Below are positions 37,180-47,342 of a stretch of 64,000 bases of DNA, one piece after another (the first letter of the stretch is position 1; each line of letters opens with the position of its first letter). The DNA comes from Kordiimonas sp. (GTDB lineage: Bacteria; Pseudomonadota; Alphaproteobacteria; Sphingomonadales; Emcibacteraceae). The stretch lies in NCBI GenBank assembly GCA_002700365.1, contig PADB01000012.1, positions 1 to 64,000 on the forward strand, given 5' to 3'. The translations under genes were made by a program, and so were the position numbers. The notes under the pieces were generated by a model that worked only from the letters and a program-made list of their open reading frames with translations, searched no databases and had not been told where the DNA came from.

Positions 37180-37509
37180 ATGAGCGATAAAGATAACGGG
37201 CAACATGGCGATGATATGGAACAGGGTCTCCTGACCAAGCCTAAGCCCAAAACAAAAAAACCGTCAATGTACAAGGTGCTGATGCTGAATGACGATTATA
37301 CACCGATGGAATTTGTCATTCATGTGTTGGAAAAATTTTTTACAAAACCAGCGGATGAAGCAACGCGTATAATGTTGCAGGTACATCAAAAAGGTGTGGG
37401 TATTTGTGGTGTATTTACCTTTGAAGTAGCGGAAACCAAAGTCGCACAGGTCATGGATTACGCTAGACAACACCAACACCCTTTGCAATGCACGCTGGAA
37501 AAGGATTAA
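37180..37509 (+). CDS. clpS: ATP-dependent Clp protease adaptor ClpS
   Basis: 109-residue adaptor that delivers N-end-rule substrates to ClpAP. The core [20 protein letters not shown] forms the N-degron pocket; H-containing [20 protein letters not shown] is the second conserved region. The disordered N-terminus (about 1-25) is the part that enters ClpA. clpA follows after 65 bases, the usual pairing. Confidence 0.96.
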   Translation: MSDKDNGQHGDDMEQGLLTKPKPKTKKPSMYKVLMLNDDYTPMEFVIHVLEKFFTKPADEATRIMLQVHQKGVGICGVFTFEVAETKVAQVMDYARQHQHPLQCTLEKD

Positions 37510-37574
37510 CCTTATTCTTAATGAATAAGACAAGTAGATAAATAAGGGCTTTAACTGTAAACGGAAGATTTATC

Positions 37575-39887
37575 GTGCCAACATTTTCTCCCAATTTAGA
37601 ACATACCCTCCATCGTGCTGTGGCCGAAGCAAACAGCCGAAGTCACGAATTTGCCACGTTGGAACATTTGCTACTGGGATTGTTGGAAGATAAAGAGGCC
37701 GTGGCGGTATTACGTGCCTGTGGCGTAAATTTGCAACAGTTACGCGATGAACTTACAGAGTATCTGGATAACGAACTACAAAACATCATTAGTGATATCG
37801 TGACAGATGCAGTTCCCACGGCCAGCTTCCAGCGGGTCATTCAGCGATCCATTTTACATGTCCAAAGTTCAGGCAGGGAAGAAGTAAATGGTGCGAATGT
37901 TTTAGTCGCCCTGTTTTCTGAACGTGAAAGCCACGCGGTTTATTTCCTTCAGCAGCAGGATATCACCCGCCTGGATGTGGTCAGTTATATTTCCCACGGT
38001 TTAGCGAAGTCCGCTGAATATTCTGAGCCACGTACACCGCAAGGTGCGGATGATGAGGAATTTGAATTGGGCGGTGCGGACGGCAAGGATGAAACGGCAT
38101 TAGAAAAGTACTGCGTAAACCTGAACGAGAAAGCCCGAAAAGGTAATATCGACCCGCTTATCGGGCGTGATGATGAAATTAATAGAACTATTCAGGTTTT
38201 ATGTCGCCGTTCAAAGAACAACCCTTTGTATGTGGGGGACCCGGGTGTGGGTAAGACAGCCATTGCAGAGGGACTGGCTTTGCGCATTGTCAAAGAAGAT
38301 GTGCCGGAGGTTCTGCATGGTGATGTGATCTTTTCTTTGGATATGGGCGCGTTGCTTGCGGGCACACGGTATCGTGGAGATTTTGAAGAACGGCTGAAGC
38401 AGGTTTTGAAAGAATTGGAAGACATTGATGGCGCGGTGTTGTTTATTGATGAAATCCACACCATCATTGGGGCTGGCGCGACCAGCGGTGGGGCAATGGA
38501 TGCGTCTAATCTTTTAAAGCCGGCATTGGCCAGTGGTGAAATACGCTGTATCGGATCTACAACATATAAAGAATACCGGTCATATTTTGAAAAAGATCGG
38601 GCGTTGTTGCGTCGTTTCCAGAAAATTGATGTCAAAGAGCCAAGCATTCAGGATGCGGTTGATATTCTGAAAGGCCTACGGTCGTATTATGAGGATCATC
38701 ACAAAGTAAAATATAGCGATGAAGCGATTGAAACGGCGGTTGAGCTGTCTGCGCGCTACATTAGTGATCGTAAATTGCCTGATAAGGCGATTGATGTGAT
38801 TGACGAAGTCGGGGCCAGCCAAATGCTGAAGCCATCGGCCAAACGTAAAAAGAATATATCTGTGGAAGATGTGGAAAATGTTGTGGCCAAAATCGCCCGT
38901 ATTCCATCTAAAACAGTTAATAAAGACGATAAAGAGGTTCTGCGGAGCCTGCACAAAGATTTGAAGCGTGTCGTCTTTGGCCAGGATAAGGCGATTGATG
39001 TTTTGGCGGATGCGATAAAAATGTCGCGGGCAGGGCTTCAGGAAGATCATAAAACGATTGGTTCCTATTTATTCTCTGGACCAACAGGTGTTGGTAAAAC
39101 AGAAGTAGCCCGGCAACTGGCGAGCCTTTTGGGGCTTGAATTGCACAGATTTGATATGTCTGAATATATGGAGCGTCATTCTGTGTCCCGTTTGATTGGC
39201 GCACCGCCCGGCTATGTGGGATATGACCAAGGGGGGCTTCTGACAGACGCCATAGATCAACATCCCCATAGTGTTTTGCTGTTGGACGAGGTGGAAAAGG
39301 CACACCCTGACCTATTCAATATTTTGTTGCAGGTGATGGATAACGGTAAGCTTACGGATAACAATGGTAAGAATATCGATTTTCGTAATGTGATACTGAT
39401 TATGACAACCAATGCCGGTGCACAAGAAATGGAAAAGGCGGCTATAGGCTTTGGTAAATCAGTACGCGAAGGGGAAGACGAAGAAGCGATTAAGACGCTC
39501 TTCACGCCGGAATTCCGTAACCGTTTGGATGCAATCGTTCCATTCGCGAATCTGAGTACAGACGTTATCAGTCGTGTGGTAGAGAAATTCGTACTGGAGC
39601 TGGAATTGCAGTTGGAAGATCGACGTGTTCACTTCGATTTGACCCCTGCTGCGCGTGCGTGGTTAGCGGATAAAGGTTATGACCGTAAGATGGGGGCACG
39701 TCCATTGAAACGGGTGATACAAGAACATATTAAAAAGCCGCTAGCTGACGAGCTGTTGTTTGGTAAACTGGTCAATGGCGGTGAGGTGCGCGTCCGTGTG
39801 AAAGACGGCAAGCTGGCTTTCGACATAGAACCTGGCAACTATGCCCCGGTGGCGAAGGTTAAAGATAAACCCTTAAAAGTAAAATGA
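37575..39887 (+). CDS. clpA: ATP-dependent Clp protease ATPase subunit ClpA
   Basis: 770-residue Hsp100 unfoldase that feeds ClpP. The N-domain (about 1-150) contains two Clp repeats and binds ClpS. D1 has Walker A GDPGVGKT (221-228) and D2 has GPTGVGKT (502-509). The D2 region also contains the ClpP-docking IGF loop, seen in AAIGFGKS. The start is GTG 37575; [20 protein letters not shown] matches homologues. It pairs with clpS upstream and ends at a strong terminator. Confidence 0.97.
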   Translation: MPTFSPNLEHTLHRAVAEANSRSHEFATLEHLLLGLLEDKEAVAVLRACGVNLQQLRDELTEYLDNELQNIISDIVTDAVPTASFQRVIQRSILHVQSSGREEVNGANVLVALFSERESHAVYFLQQQDITRLDVVSYISHGLAKSAEYSEPRTPQGADDEEFELGGADGKDETALEKYCVNLNEKARKGNIDPLIGRDDEINRTIQVLCRRSKNNPLYVGDPGVGKTAIAEGLALRIVKEDVPEVLHGDVIFSLDMGALLAGTRYRGDFEERLKQVLKELEDIDGAVLFIDEIHTIIGAGATSGGAMDASNLLKPALASGEIRCIGSTTYKEYRSYFEKDRALLRRFQKIDVKEPSIQDAVDILKGLRSYYEDHHKVKYSDEAIETAVELSARYISDRKLPDKAIDVIDEVGASQMLKPSAKRKKNISVEDVENVVAKIARIPSKTVNKDDKEVLRSLHKDLKRVVFGQDKAIDVLADAIKMSRAGLQEDHKTIGSYLFSGPTGVGKTEVARQLASLLGLELHRFDMSEYMERHSVSRLIGAPPGYVGYDQGGLLTDAIDQHPHSVLLLDEVEKAHPDLFNILLQVMDNGKLTDNNGKNIDFRNVILIMTTNAGAQEMEKAAIGFGKSVREGEDEEAIKTLFTPEFRNRLDAIVPFANLSTDVISRVVEKFVLELELQLEDRRVHFDLTPAARAWLADKGYDRKMGARPLKRVIQEHIKKPLADELLFGKLVNGGEVRVRVKDGKLAFDIEPGNYAPVAKVKDKPLKVK

Positions 39888-39938
39888 CGGCTTCTGTAAT
39901 GGGTTATCGCCCATGCAGAAATGCGCATGTCAGGTAAT

Positions 39939-39968
39939 TAAAAAGCAGGCTTTACAGCCTGCTTTTTT
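39939..39968 (+). terminator. Intrinsic terminator after clpA
   Basis: AAAAGCAGGC (39941-39950) and GCCTGCTTTT (39957-39966) form a ten-base stem around TTTACA, followed by more Ts. Confidence 0.9.
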
Positions 39969-40045
39969 GCGCTACAGCACTATTCATGCCCTGTTCAGAT
40001 TGTCTGACATAAACTATTCTAGCTTAATAGAGAAGGAGGCAGTTT

Positions 40046-40456
40046 ATGTTAGGTAAAGTTGTCACATTATGTTGTGCAGGGGTGATGATGAGCCAAATAG
40101 CTGTGGCGGACGAGGCAAAAAACAGCAAGCGTCTGGATAAGCTTTTGAGCAAATATGAACAGACCAGTGAGACTAAAAAGTGCCTTAGCATAGCGCGTAT
40201 CCACGATACAGAGGTGTTGGATAATCAGCATATTGTGTTTCATATGCGCGGTGGCGAAAGCTATCTGAACCATCTCCCTAATCGTTGTCCGCGGCTAGGG
40301 GTGGAACGGGCTTTTGGTTATAAGACATCAACGAGCGAATTATGCCATGTGGATATTATTACAGTTTTGGAGTCGGGGGTATCAGGCGTAGATACTGGTG
40401 CTTCATGCGGTTTGGGACATTTTACTTTGTTGAAAGAAAAGGCCGTCGCTGAGTAA
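40046..40456 (+). CDS. Secreted DUF6491-like protein
   Basis: 136 residues with a signal peptide (about 1-21, cleavage after VADEA uncertain). Four cysteines in the mature part (CLSIARI, NRCPRL, ELCHVD, SCGLGHF) and the pattern YLNHLPNRCPRL ... TSTSELCHVDIITV ... CGLGHF resemble DUF6491, small exported proteins of unknown function. An exact AAGGAGG ribosome-binding site precedes the ATG. Function unknown; disulfides in the periplasm are likely. Confidence 0.65.
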   Translation: MLGKVVTLCCAGVMMSQIAVADEAKNSKRLDKLLSKYEQTSETKKCLSIARIHDTEVLDNQHIVFHMRGGESYLNHLPNRCPRLGVERAFGYKTSTSELCHVDIITVLESGVSGVDTGASCGLGHFTLLKEKAVAE

Positions 40457-40571
40457 CACCCCGTTGAGCATCACCGTTCGGCAAAGTCCATTATTTGCTA
40501 TAGACATAGATATTTAACTGCTGAACAAACTGCATTTTCATTGGCCTTTGTCGTGATATAGCCTAAGGCCG

Positions 40572-41744
40572 TTAAAGATCACGTTTATAGGGGCTATATT
40601 GTTCATTAATTTGCTCTATGCCGTAGAGTACATCTTCGCGTTCATTCATAAGGTAACGCGCAACGGCATCATGAAAACTTTCATTTGCGAGCCAATGGGC
40701 ACTATAGGTCGGTGTAGGCAGATATCCACGGGCTAATTTATGTGGTCCTTGTGCCCCGGCTTCGACTTTCTTCAGCCCGTGGGTAATGGCATATTCAATA
40801 GCCTGATAATAACAGACTTCGAAATGCAAAAAACGGTGGTCTTCTATACAGCCCCAGTAACGTCCATAGAGGCTATCATAGCTTTTAAGGTTTAAGGCCC
40901 CGGCGATATATCGCCCTTGCCGTTGGCACATTATTAAAACAATATCATCTTTAAGCCGTTGCCCCAGCAATGAAAAGAATTGCCGGTTCAGATACGGGCG
41001 CCCCCATTTGCGCTGTCCTGTATCCTGATAAAACATATAATAACTATCCCAATGCTCTTCACGGATATCATCCCCGGTGAGAATATGAATTTCAATGTCA
41101 TTGGCTAAGGCCTGCTGGCGTTCTTTGCGGATATTTTTACGTTTACGAGATGACAGGGCTGCTAAAAAATCTTCAAAATTTTTATAGCCTTCATTGACCC
41201 AGTGAAATTGTTGGTCCATGCGCTGTAGCAGGCCAGCATCAGCCATCAAGTCCCATTCCTGTTTGAGGGGAAATGTAAAATGCAATGACGAGACACCTAA
41301 ATCCCGGGCACGCTGTATGGCACCATCAATCAGGCTACGTTTTAGGGCCTCAATATCGTCCTGGTCGGGGTCCACTAATAAACGTGCGGTTGTCACAGGG
41401 GAGAACGGTACGGAGGCCTGCATTTTGGGATAGTAATGACCACCGGCACGTTCATAAGCATCCGCCCAGCTATGATCGAAGACATATTCGCCGTAGGAAT
41501 GGTTTTTAAGAAATAATGGTAAAAGACCGATGATGTTTTCGCCTTTTTCTATGATTATGTGCTGTGGCTGCCAGCCAGTATCTGCTGTGGCACTACCGCT
41601 GTCTTCCAGTGATGAAAAAAAGGCATGAGAGATAAAAGGATTATAGAGTGGGGATTGGCGTCCTTTGTCACCGAAAGCACAGCGGTCCCAGGTTTCGGCG
41701 GGAATGGCCGCAGTGGAAGGGAGGCAAGTGATTTTTGTATTCAT
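40572..41744 (-). CDS. FemAB-like N-acetyltransferase (DUF482 / peptidogalycan biosynthesis family)
   Basis: 390-residue GNAT-fold protein of the FemAB_like (DUF482) family. Family segments are HSWADAYERAGGHYYPKMQA, ASVPFSPVTTARLL and AGAQGPHKLARGYLPTPTYS near the end. The substrate is unknown; the family name comes from a proposed role in cell-wall or polysaccharide aminoacylation. It overlaps the glycerophosphodiesterase gene upstream by four bases. Confidence 0.85.
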   Translation of the reverse strand: MNTKITCLPSTAAIPAETWDRCAFGDKGRQSPLYNPFISHAFFSSLEDSGSATADTGWQPQHIIIEKGENIIGLLPLFLKNHSYGEYVFDHSWADAYERAGGHYYPKMQASVPFSPVTTARLLVDPDQDDIEALKRSLIDGAIQRARDLGVSSLHFTFPLKQEWDLMADAGLLQRMDQQFHWVNEGYKNFEDFLAALSSRKRKNIRKERQQALANDIEIHILTGDDIREEHWDSYYMFYQDTGQRKWGRPYLNRQFFSLLGQRLKDDIVLIMCQRQGRYIAGALNLKSYDSLYGRYWGCIEDHRFLHFEVCYYQAIEYAITHGLKKVEAGAQGPHKLARGYLPTPTYSAHWLANESFHDAVARYLMNEREDVLYGIEQINEQYSPYKRDL

Positions 41745-42496
41745 GCGACGTCTTCAAAAATTATATTATCTGCAAACTTTGCCGCCCGGTCTTTTTGTTG
41801 TGGTGTGCGGACTGTCCATGTCAGAAGGGGGATGTTCTGACGGCGACAGTGCCTGGTGAAGGGGTTTGGCAAACTGTTGATATCATAGGCAATAAAGTCT
41901 GGTTGCAGGCGGTCTACAATTTGTTGTTGCCCGGTGATGCTGCGCTCCCACCATGAAAGTTCATGTCCGGACCCAGTGCTGCAGACATAACCAAGGGCAA
42001 TGGGAGGTGTATTGATTGCCGATCTGGTGATGTTGATTGCATATGGCAGATGAGCGATAATATCGGGATCAAACGACATAATGCCGAGGGGGCCGGGGTA
42101 GTCTCGTACGGCCTGTGCGCAGGCAAGTGCCAGAATGTTGGCATGAGCCGCCGTTGCTTTGACTTCCACCAATATAGGCAGGGGACTGTGAAGCTGGCTT
42201 AGGGTGTCTTGTAATGTCATAAGACGGTCTGGGCTATTTGACAGCGGGATCTGGCAGAGCTCTGCTGCGCGTCTGTCACGTACGGCCCCCTGCGTTGTTG
42301 TTAGCCGGTCTAGCGTTGCATCATGAAACACCATCGCAATGTTATCCCGGCTGATCTGTACATCTAATTCGATGCCAAAGCCATTTTTTATAGCCGCGCG
42401 AAAAGCGGAAAGACTGTTTTCCACCCGGGCAGTACCAGGGAGATGTAGCCCTCTATGAGCAAAGGCTGTGTGTAGAAGCCACGGATGGGTTATCAC
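41741..42496 (-). CDS. Glycerophosphodiester phosphodiesterase
   Basis: 251-residue cytoplasmic GDPD-type TIM-barrel enzyme hydrolysing glycerophosphodiesters to glycerol-3-phosphate and alcohol. Active-site residues H14 (FAHRGLH), E43 and D45 (GIELDVQ) and H58 (FHDATLDR) are present, as is the C-terminal LLTWTVRTPQQ motif. No signal peptide. It sits between the RidA and FemAB-like genes in one minus-strand transcript. Confidence 0.9.
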   Translation of the reverse strand: MITHPWLLHTAFAHRGLHLPGTARVENSLSAFRAAIKNGFGIELDVQISRDNIAMVFHDATLDRLTTTQGAVRDRRAAELCQIPLSNSPDRLMTLQDTLSQLHSPLPILVEVKATAAHANILALACAQAVRDYPGPLGIMSFDPDIIAHLPYAINITRSAINTPPIALGYVCSTGSGHELSWWERSITGQQQIVDRLQPDFIAYDINSLPNPFTRHCRRQNIPLLTWTVRTPQQKDRAAKFADNIIFEDVA

Positions 42497-42517
42497 AACG
42501 GTAGTGGCCTCCTCCGG

Positions 42518-42985
42518 CTATAGTCTTATTTCGACGAGGGCGTCAATTTCCACGGGTACGTTCAGTGGCAGGGCATTTGTTCCGACGGCAGAACGGCTGT
42601 GGCGGCCTTTGTCGCCAAAGACTTCTACCATCAGGTCAGAAGCCGCATTGATAATACCAGGCTGGCCCGCATAACCATCAATACAGTTTACAAACCCCCC
42701 TAATTTTACAATACGGACAACGCGTTCCAGGTCCCCCGCACAGGCGGCCCTGACCTGGGCAATAATATTCAAACCGCATAGACGGGCGGCAGCTTTCGCA
42801 TCATCTTCTGTTATATCAAGACCGACCTTGCCGTTAAAGGCGACGCCGTCAGGCCCCATCGGGATTTGTCCAGAAATGGAAACGATATTGCCACTAATGA
42901 CAAAAGGAACGTAATTGGCAACAGGTGCTGCGGGTTGCGGCAGAATAATGCCCTGTTTTTCGAGGCGCGCATCGATCGTATTCAT
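42518..42985 (-). CDS. RidA family protein (YjgF/YER057c/UK114 superfamily)
   Basis: 155-residue protein; this family deaminates reactive enamine/imine intermediates. Family segments are VSISGQIPMGPDG, ARLCGLNIIAQVRAACAGDL and the C-terminal RSAVGTNALPLNVPVEIDAL with the conserved arginine and glutamate. The length and the VGTNALPLN ending place it in the longer YjgF-like-2 group rather than classical RidA. Exact substrate unknown. Confidence 0.85.
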   Translation of the reverse strand: MNTIDARLEKQGIILPQPAAPVANYVPFVISGNIVSISGQIPMGPDGVAFNGKVGLDITEDDAKAAARLCGLNIIAQVRAACAGDLERVVRIVKLGGFVNCIDGYAGQPGIINAASDLMVEVFGDKGRHSRSAVGTNALPLNVPVEIDALVEIRL

Positions 42986-43070
42986 GATTATTTATCCTTA
43001 GGCGTTATGCCTTGAGAATAGTCAGAAAACGGTGCACTGAAAAGACCTTACAGGTGAATTTTTTAGGGCA

Positions 43071-43751
43071 TTAACTTTTTTGTGATTGTTTATCCCGGTA
43101 CATATCTTCGTCGGCAAGCCGATAATGTTTTTTCATTGTGAATGAGGCGTTCAGGTCGGCCATGCCAATGCTGACCGTAATGAGCAGGGGTGTTGTCTCA
43201 ATATTTATAGGGGATGTGGCAAGACCGTCTTTTAAATGTCTTATGCGGCTTTTCGCCCCCTGCATATCACAGTGATTAAGAAGAATGGCAAATTCGTCCC
43301 CGCCGAGACGACCGATATGGTCTGTTTTCCGTGTCATGAGGGCGAGCCTTGTTGCGACATGACATAGGACTTCATCGCCAACGTTATGACCAAAGCGGTC
43401 GTTGATGGTTTTGAAGTGATTGATGTCAATATACAACAGGACAGAGGCCTCTTTATGCCGCTGAACACGGGCGATAGCCCGTTCCAATGCACGGTCAAAC
43501 CCACGTCTGTTTAACAAGCCTGTGAGTTCATCTGTCTGGGCCAGGGATTCTAATAAGGCAATCCGTTGCTGTTGTTCCGCTATGGTTTTTTCTGCGTGAT
43601 TGGCAAATGTTAGAAACTTGCTAATTAATGACCAGTGGCTGCGACTTAGCTGTTTTTCCTGCGCCCTAAGGTTCCCCATCAAACGGTTGACGAGGCCAAA
43701 GCTGTTGTCCGAAGGTGGGGCAGAAACAAAATGGGAAGATGTCTGGTTCAT
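43071..43751 (-). CDS. Diguanylate cyclase (GGDEF domain)
   Basis: About 226 residues making cyclic di-GMP from two GTP. A helical region (about 20-70) could form a coiled-coil signalling stalk. The GGDEF domain starts near residue 72 (QTDELTGLLNRRGF). The active site GGDEF (150-154) and the inhibitory I-site RKTD (141-144) are both intact. The start is uncertain: ATG 43751 or an upstream codon at 43796. A CtrA-like site lies about 180 bases upstream of the start. Confidence 0.9.
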   Translation of the reverse strand: MNQTSSHFVSAPPSDNSFGLVNRLMGNLRAQEKQLSRSHWSLISKFLTFANHAEKTIAEQQQRIALLESLAQTDELTGLLNRRGFDRALERAIARVQRHKEASVLLYIDINHFKTINDRFGHNVGDEVLCHVATRLALMTRKTDHIGRLGGDEFAILLNHCDMQGAKSRIRHLKDGLATSPINIETTPLLITVSIGMADLNASFTMKKHYRLADEDMYRDKQSQKS

Positions 43752-43928
43752 GGCGGTGTTTCGCTTTGCATTGTTACATTGTCTGTTTGTAGACATTGAC
43801 AGAGCAAAGTGTGTGCCATCTTATTAACATATTGATATATTGGTATTTTTAAAATTAAAAACGCGAGGGCGGGAAAAAATAGTCACATTTTTCCTAGGGT
43901 CATTGGGCACGAATTGACCTGCATATGG

Positions 43929-43943
43929 TTAATTTTTTATTAA
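43929..43943 (-). promoter_or_regulatory. CtrA-like binding site upstream of the GGDEF gene
   Basis: Read on the minus strand the site is TTAA-N7-TTAACCAT, matching the full CtrA consensus including the extended half-site. It overlaps the last codons of the HAD-like gene and lies about 180 bases before the GGDEF start. DivK and PleD, encoded nearby, act around CtrA in Caulobacter. Confidence 0.4.
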
Positions 43944-44615
43944 CGTAGCTGGTGGCGATGGCGGGTGTTGGCCCTGCCAATATTGTTCTATAGCGTTATG
44001 GATTTCGTCCCAATTCTGGCAACGGATATGGCTATGGGCCGCCTGTTTTTCAATCTGTGATAATTCTGCACTCGCAATAAAGTGTAACCTGAGAGAATGG
44101 GGGACGTATTGCGCGACAGAGGTAATATGTTTGTCAATGTCATCTATGAAAATGACCGGTTCTTTGATTTGGCTTTGAAGGTAATTGACAATAGGCCCTT
44201 TAGGGCCTGAGTTGGAAATTAAGGGAAACTCTAACCCATTATTATGGAGGTGCTTTTTACGTTTCTGCGCCTGATGGGTATTAATATTGGTCAGAATTAA
44301 AACCTGCGCTGTTTGGGCTAATTGGCAAAGGTTCGCGACGGCCCCTTCGACCAGTGGTTGTTGATCGGTGATGTGGTCCAAAAAGTCATCTACCAGGGGT
44401 TTGATTTGTTGCCTGTCAATGGGTTCGTTATTGTGTTGATGGCGCACATTGCCCCAGAGGGCGTAACTTTTGAAATCAACGTACAGATTACGCTGTTTAA
44501 TATATTCCTTAAAAGGGGCCGCAAAATGAACGATGACTTCGTCTGCATCACTAATAATCAACGGTTTATGTGTGTCTAACTTAAGATTTTGAATATCGTC
44601 GGCGGTGTAGAACAC
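43929..44615 (-). CDS. HAD-like protein of unknown function
   Basis: 228 residues. The N-terminal ISDADEVIVHFA (D23, D25) resembles HAD motif I, and VIFIDDIDKH near residue 155 resembles the acidic motif IV; LILTNI near 107 could be motif II. A phosphatase-like Rossmann fold is likely but the substrate is unknown. It is followed by DUF3572 upstream on the same strand. Confidence 0.6.
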   Translation of the reverse strand: MFYTADDIQNLKLDTHKPLIISDADEVIVHFAAPFKEYIKQRNLYVDFKSYALWGNVRHQHNNEPIDRQQIKPLVDDFLDHITDQQPLVEGAVANLCQLAQTAQVLILTNINTHQAQKRKKHLHNNGLEFPLISNSGPKGPIVNYLQSQIKEPVIFIDDIDKHITSVAQYVPHSLRLHFIASAELSQIEKQAAHSHIRCQNWDEIHNAIEQYWQGQHPPSPPATLIKN

Positions 44616-44644
44616 TATTTATCCTTTTGCAGCGGAAGACAAAA

Positions 44645-44926
44645 TCAGGGCTGGAGCGGTGGTAATGCGCCGCCCGGTAAAGCATGGCGGGCCTGTTGCA
44701 GAAAGTGGGGGGGAATGTCTTCCTGATCGCAAAAAGCCAACAGACGCTCTTCCCGCTGCATTAAAAAGTCCAATATCCCCCCGAGGAGGGACGGGTCTGC
44801 CGCATTACGGGCCAGATCCTGTAAGCTGATGCCGGTCATGCGTAGTAAACCTGCCAACGCGTCTTCATCAGCGGCAAGGAAGGTCAGTGCCTGTAGGGCA
44901 ATGGTTTCGGCCTGTTCTTGCTGCAT
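44645..44926 (-). CDS. DUF3572 family protein
   Basis: 93-residue cytoplasmic protein. The pattern AETIALQALTFLAADEDALA followed by LRMTGISLQDLARNAADPSL and LLAFCDQEDIPP is typical of DUF3572, an alphaproteobacterial family of unknown function that commonly neighbours divK. First gene of the minus-strand block; divergent from divK across a 236-base gap. Confidence 0.85.
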   Translation of the reverse strand: MQQEQAETIALQALTFLAADEDALAGLLRMTGISLQDLARNAADPSLLGGILDFLMQREERLLAFCDQEDIPPHFLQQARHALPGGALPPLQP

Positions 44927-45162
44927 GATAATACTTTCTTTAAGTGTTATGGGCCTGGGGGGCTGCGTTTTATCTTAACATTAGGCTTTATATAAGTTTG
45001 AGTATTAAAAAATACCAGCTCACGCCCGCAGATAGATATAGTTAATTTTGTTAACCACTTCTTCATATGTCATTTGATATTGTATCTTAAATATTTGATT
45101 TTATGCGGTTAACTGCAAAAAAATAGCTTGCGCAGTGTATCGCGTCATGTAGGGCGTAGTTG

Positions 45163-45528
45163 ATGACTAAGACAGTGTTGATCGTCGAAGATAATGAACT
45201 GAACATGAAGTTGTTCAGCGACCTTTTAGAAGCGCATGGCTACCAGACGATAAAAACGAAAGAAGGCATGCAGGCACTGGAACTGGCGCGTGAACATCGT
45301 CCGGACCTTATTTTAATGGATATCCAGCTACCTGAAGTTTCTGGACTTGAAGTCACGAAATGGATAAAGCAAGATGAGCAGCTAAAGGCCATACCCGTAA
45401 TTGCGGTGACGGCCTTCGCGATGAAGGGTGATGAAGAGAAGATCCGTAAGGGAGGCTGTGAAGCCTATATTGCCAAACCGATCTCTGTCAGCAACTTCAT
45501 TGAAACAGTGAAACAGTTTGCAGGTTAA
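45163..45528 (+). CDS. divK: Cell-cycle response regulator DivK
   Basis: 121-residue single-domain receiver. The acidic pocket VEDN (8-11), phospho-acceptor D53 (ILMDIQLP) and the KPIS lysine are intact; [20 protein letters not shown] is close to Caulobacter DivK. DivK controls CtrA through DivL/CckA and is phosphorylated by PleC/DivJ. ATG 45163 is chosen over the TTG directly before it. pleD follows, the conserved alphaproteobacterial arrangement. Confidence 0.94.
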   Translation: MTKTVLIVEDNELNMKLFSDLLEAHGYQTIKTKEGMQALELAREHRPDLILMDIQLPEVSGLEVTKWIKQDEQLKAIPVIAVTAFAMKGDEEKIRKGGCEAYIAKPISVSNFIETVKQFAG

Positions 45529-45590
45529 TGCAGGAAACAACACAACGTTGTATGTATCTGTTTGCTTTATTTTGCAGGAAAACATTTTAA

Positions 45591-46982
45591 ATGTCTGCCC
45601 GTGTGCTTGTTGTTGATGATGTCATTCCCAATGTGAAATTGCTGGAAGCGAAGCTGACTAGCGAGTATTTCGATGTTGTTACGGCCAATAGCGGGGAAGA
45701 AGCATTGGCGCGTGTGGCGGAAGATGCCCCGGATATAATTTTGTTAGATGTCATGATGCCGGGCATGGATGGTTTTGAGGTCTGCCGTCGTCTAAAGGCC
45801 AATGCTGATACAATGCATATCCCTGTGATTATGGTCACAGCGCTGGATCATCCGCGCGACCGGGTCAATGGTCTGGAGGCAGGGGCTGATGATTTTCTGA
45901 CGAAGCCTGTTCAGGATTTACCTTTATTTGCCCGTGTGCGTTCTCTGGTGCGTTTGAAGATGCTGACAGACGAATTACGTATGCGGGAGACAACGGGGCA
46001 GAATCTGGGGTTTGAGGCTTCCGGTTATCTGGATGGGAGTATTGAGGTAAGTGATGCCAAAATTCTGCTCATTGAAGATTATGAAAGAGTTGCCAAACGT
46101 GTTTCCGGGCATTTGGAAGAAATAGGCCAGGTAACGATTAATGACGGCCAGTCTGACATACAGGATTTGGCGAACAGGGAAAGCTTTGACCTGATAATCG
46201 TTTCTTTAGGCCTGAAAGAGATGGACGGTCTGCGCATTTGTTCGAATGTGCGTTCTTTGGAAACAATCCGACACCTACCATTATTGGTTTTAGTGGATGA
46301 AGGGGATTCGCAGCAATTAATCAGGGCACTGGAAATTGGCGTGAATGACTATCTGGTGCGGCCGATTGACCGTTTGGAGCTGCTGGCGCGCGCAAAGACA
46401 CAGGTGAGACGGAAGCGTTATTCAGAACAATTGCGCCAAAACATGCATATGAATTTTAAGATGGCCATGACTGATGCTGTGACGGGCCTTTATAATCGCC
46501 ATTTCCTTTATAATCATCTGGATACCTTGATACGCAGCGTTGAAGGGACTGATAAGAAGGTATCGGTCATGATGATGGATCTGGATCATTTCAAGGCGGT
46601 TAATGACCAATATGGGCATGGGGCCGGTGATGAAGTATTGAAAGAATTAGGTCATAGAATCTCACAAAATATCCGTGGCGTAGATATGGCGGCCCGCTAT
46701 GGTGGTGAAGAATTTGTGGTTATGATGCCGGATACGGATGTTGATTTTGCCGCAGGGATTGCAGAACGCCTTCGCGCATCGGTGTCGGATACACCTTTCA
46801 TGGTCGGTGGTGTTGAGGGCGGGCTTGCCGTGACGGTGAGTATTGGCCTGGCGTGTACAGATATGGGCTTTGTTAGTAGTAAAGACCTACTAAATGGTGC
46901 GGATAAGGCCCTTTACAGTGCCAAGGGGGAAGGGCGTAATCGCGTTTGTCTTTATGGTCCCGAAGTCAGAGAGTTGGGCTAA
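45591..46982 (+). CDS. pleD: Response regulator / diguanylate cyclase PleD
   Basis: 463 residues. REC1 (about 1-120) has phospho-acceptor D53. REC2 (about 153-275) is degenerate, with Ser where the Asp should be (IIVSLGLKEMDG), as expected for the PleD adaptor domain. The GGDEF domain has active site GGEEF (371-375) and I-site RGVD (362-365). Phosphorylation dimerises PleD and switches on c-di-GMP synthesis at the stalked pole in Caulobacter. It lies 62 bases after divK. Confidence 0.95.
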   Translation: MSARVLVVDDVIPNVKLLEAKLTSEYFDVVTANSGEEALARVAEDAPDIILLDVMMPGMDGFEVCRRLKANADTMHIPVIMVTALDHPRDRVNGLEAGADDFLTKPVQDLPLFARVRSLVRLKMLTDELRMRETTGQNLGFEASGYLDGSIEVSDAKILLIEDYERVAKRVSGHLEEIGQVTINDGQSDIQDLANRESFDLIIVSLGLKEMDGLRICSNVRSLETIRHLPLLVLVDEGDSQQLIRALEIGVNDYLVRPIDRLELLARAKTQVRRKRYSEQLRQNMHMNFKMAMTDAVTGLYNRHFLYNHLDTLIRSVEGTDKKVSVMMMDLDHFKAVNDQYGHGAGDEVLKELGHRISQNIRGVDMAARYGGEEFVVMMPDTDVDFAAGIAERLRASVSDTPFMVGGVEGGLAVTVSIGLACTDMGFVSSKDLLNGADKALYSAKGEGRNRVCLYGPEVRELG

Positions 46983-47013
46983 GAGCGACAGCAGATTATC
47001 AATAGGTAAATAT

Positions 47014-47043
47014 AAAAGGCCCGCCTAATAGGCGGGCCTTTTA
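47014..47043. terminator. Bidirectional terminator between pleD and rpmG
   Basis: AAAAGGCCCGCC (47014-47025) and GGCGGGCCTTTT (47031-47042) form a perfect 12-base stem with a five-base loop. A- and T-runs on both sides let it serve the convergent pleD and rpmG. Confidence 0.92.
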
Positions 47044-47066
47044 TATTCATGATGAAAGAGGCAAAT

Positions 47067-47234
47067 TTATTTAATTTTTGCTTCTTTAAATTCTACATGC
47101 TTGCGCACTACGGGATCATATTTGCGCAATACCATTTTTTCTGTGATGTTCCGCGGGTTTTTCTTGGTTACGTAGTAGTAACCTGTACCTGCAGTACTTA
47201 CCAATTTAATCTTAACACCGGCCGGCTTCGCCAT
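47067..47234 (-). CDS. rpmG: 50S ribosomal protein L33
   Basis: 55-residue L33 read from the minus strand: [20 protein letters not shown], then [20 protein letters not shown] and a lysine-rich end. It lacks the cysteine pairs of zinc-binding L33, so it is the zinc-free form. GGAG lies just before the ATG. A longer open frame on the plus strand over the same bases is spurious. The pleD-rpmG pairing is common in alphaproteobacteria. Confidence 0.95.
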   Translation of the reverse strand: MAKPAGVKIKLVSTAGTGYYYVTKKNPRNITEKMVLRKYDPVVRKHVEFKEAKIK

Positions 47235-47342
47235 AGCTCCAGCTCCAAATTTATATGCTTATGTTTCGGTTGCTGGGAAGATACTCAGCCTACTGCACAA
47301 GTCAAGCGTCAAATCTCAGAAACGTTAAAAATCTACACTGAA

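Noticed and set aside
43071-43796. Frameshift or degeneration in the GGDEF gene
   Set aside because: Both the GGDEF active site and the I-site are intact and the frame is uninterrupted; only the start is unsure.
45042-45055. CtrA-like TTAA pair with TTAACC upstream of divK
   Set aside because: The spacer is five bases, not the seven required by the consensus.
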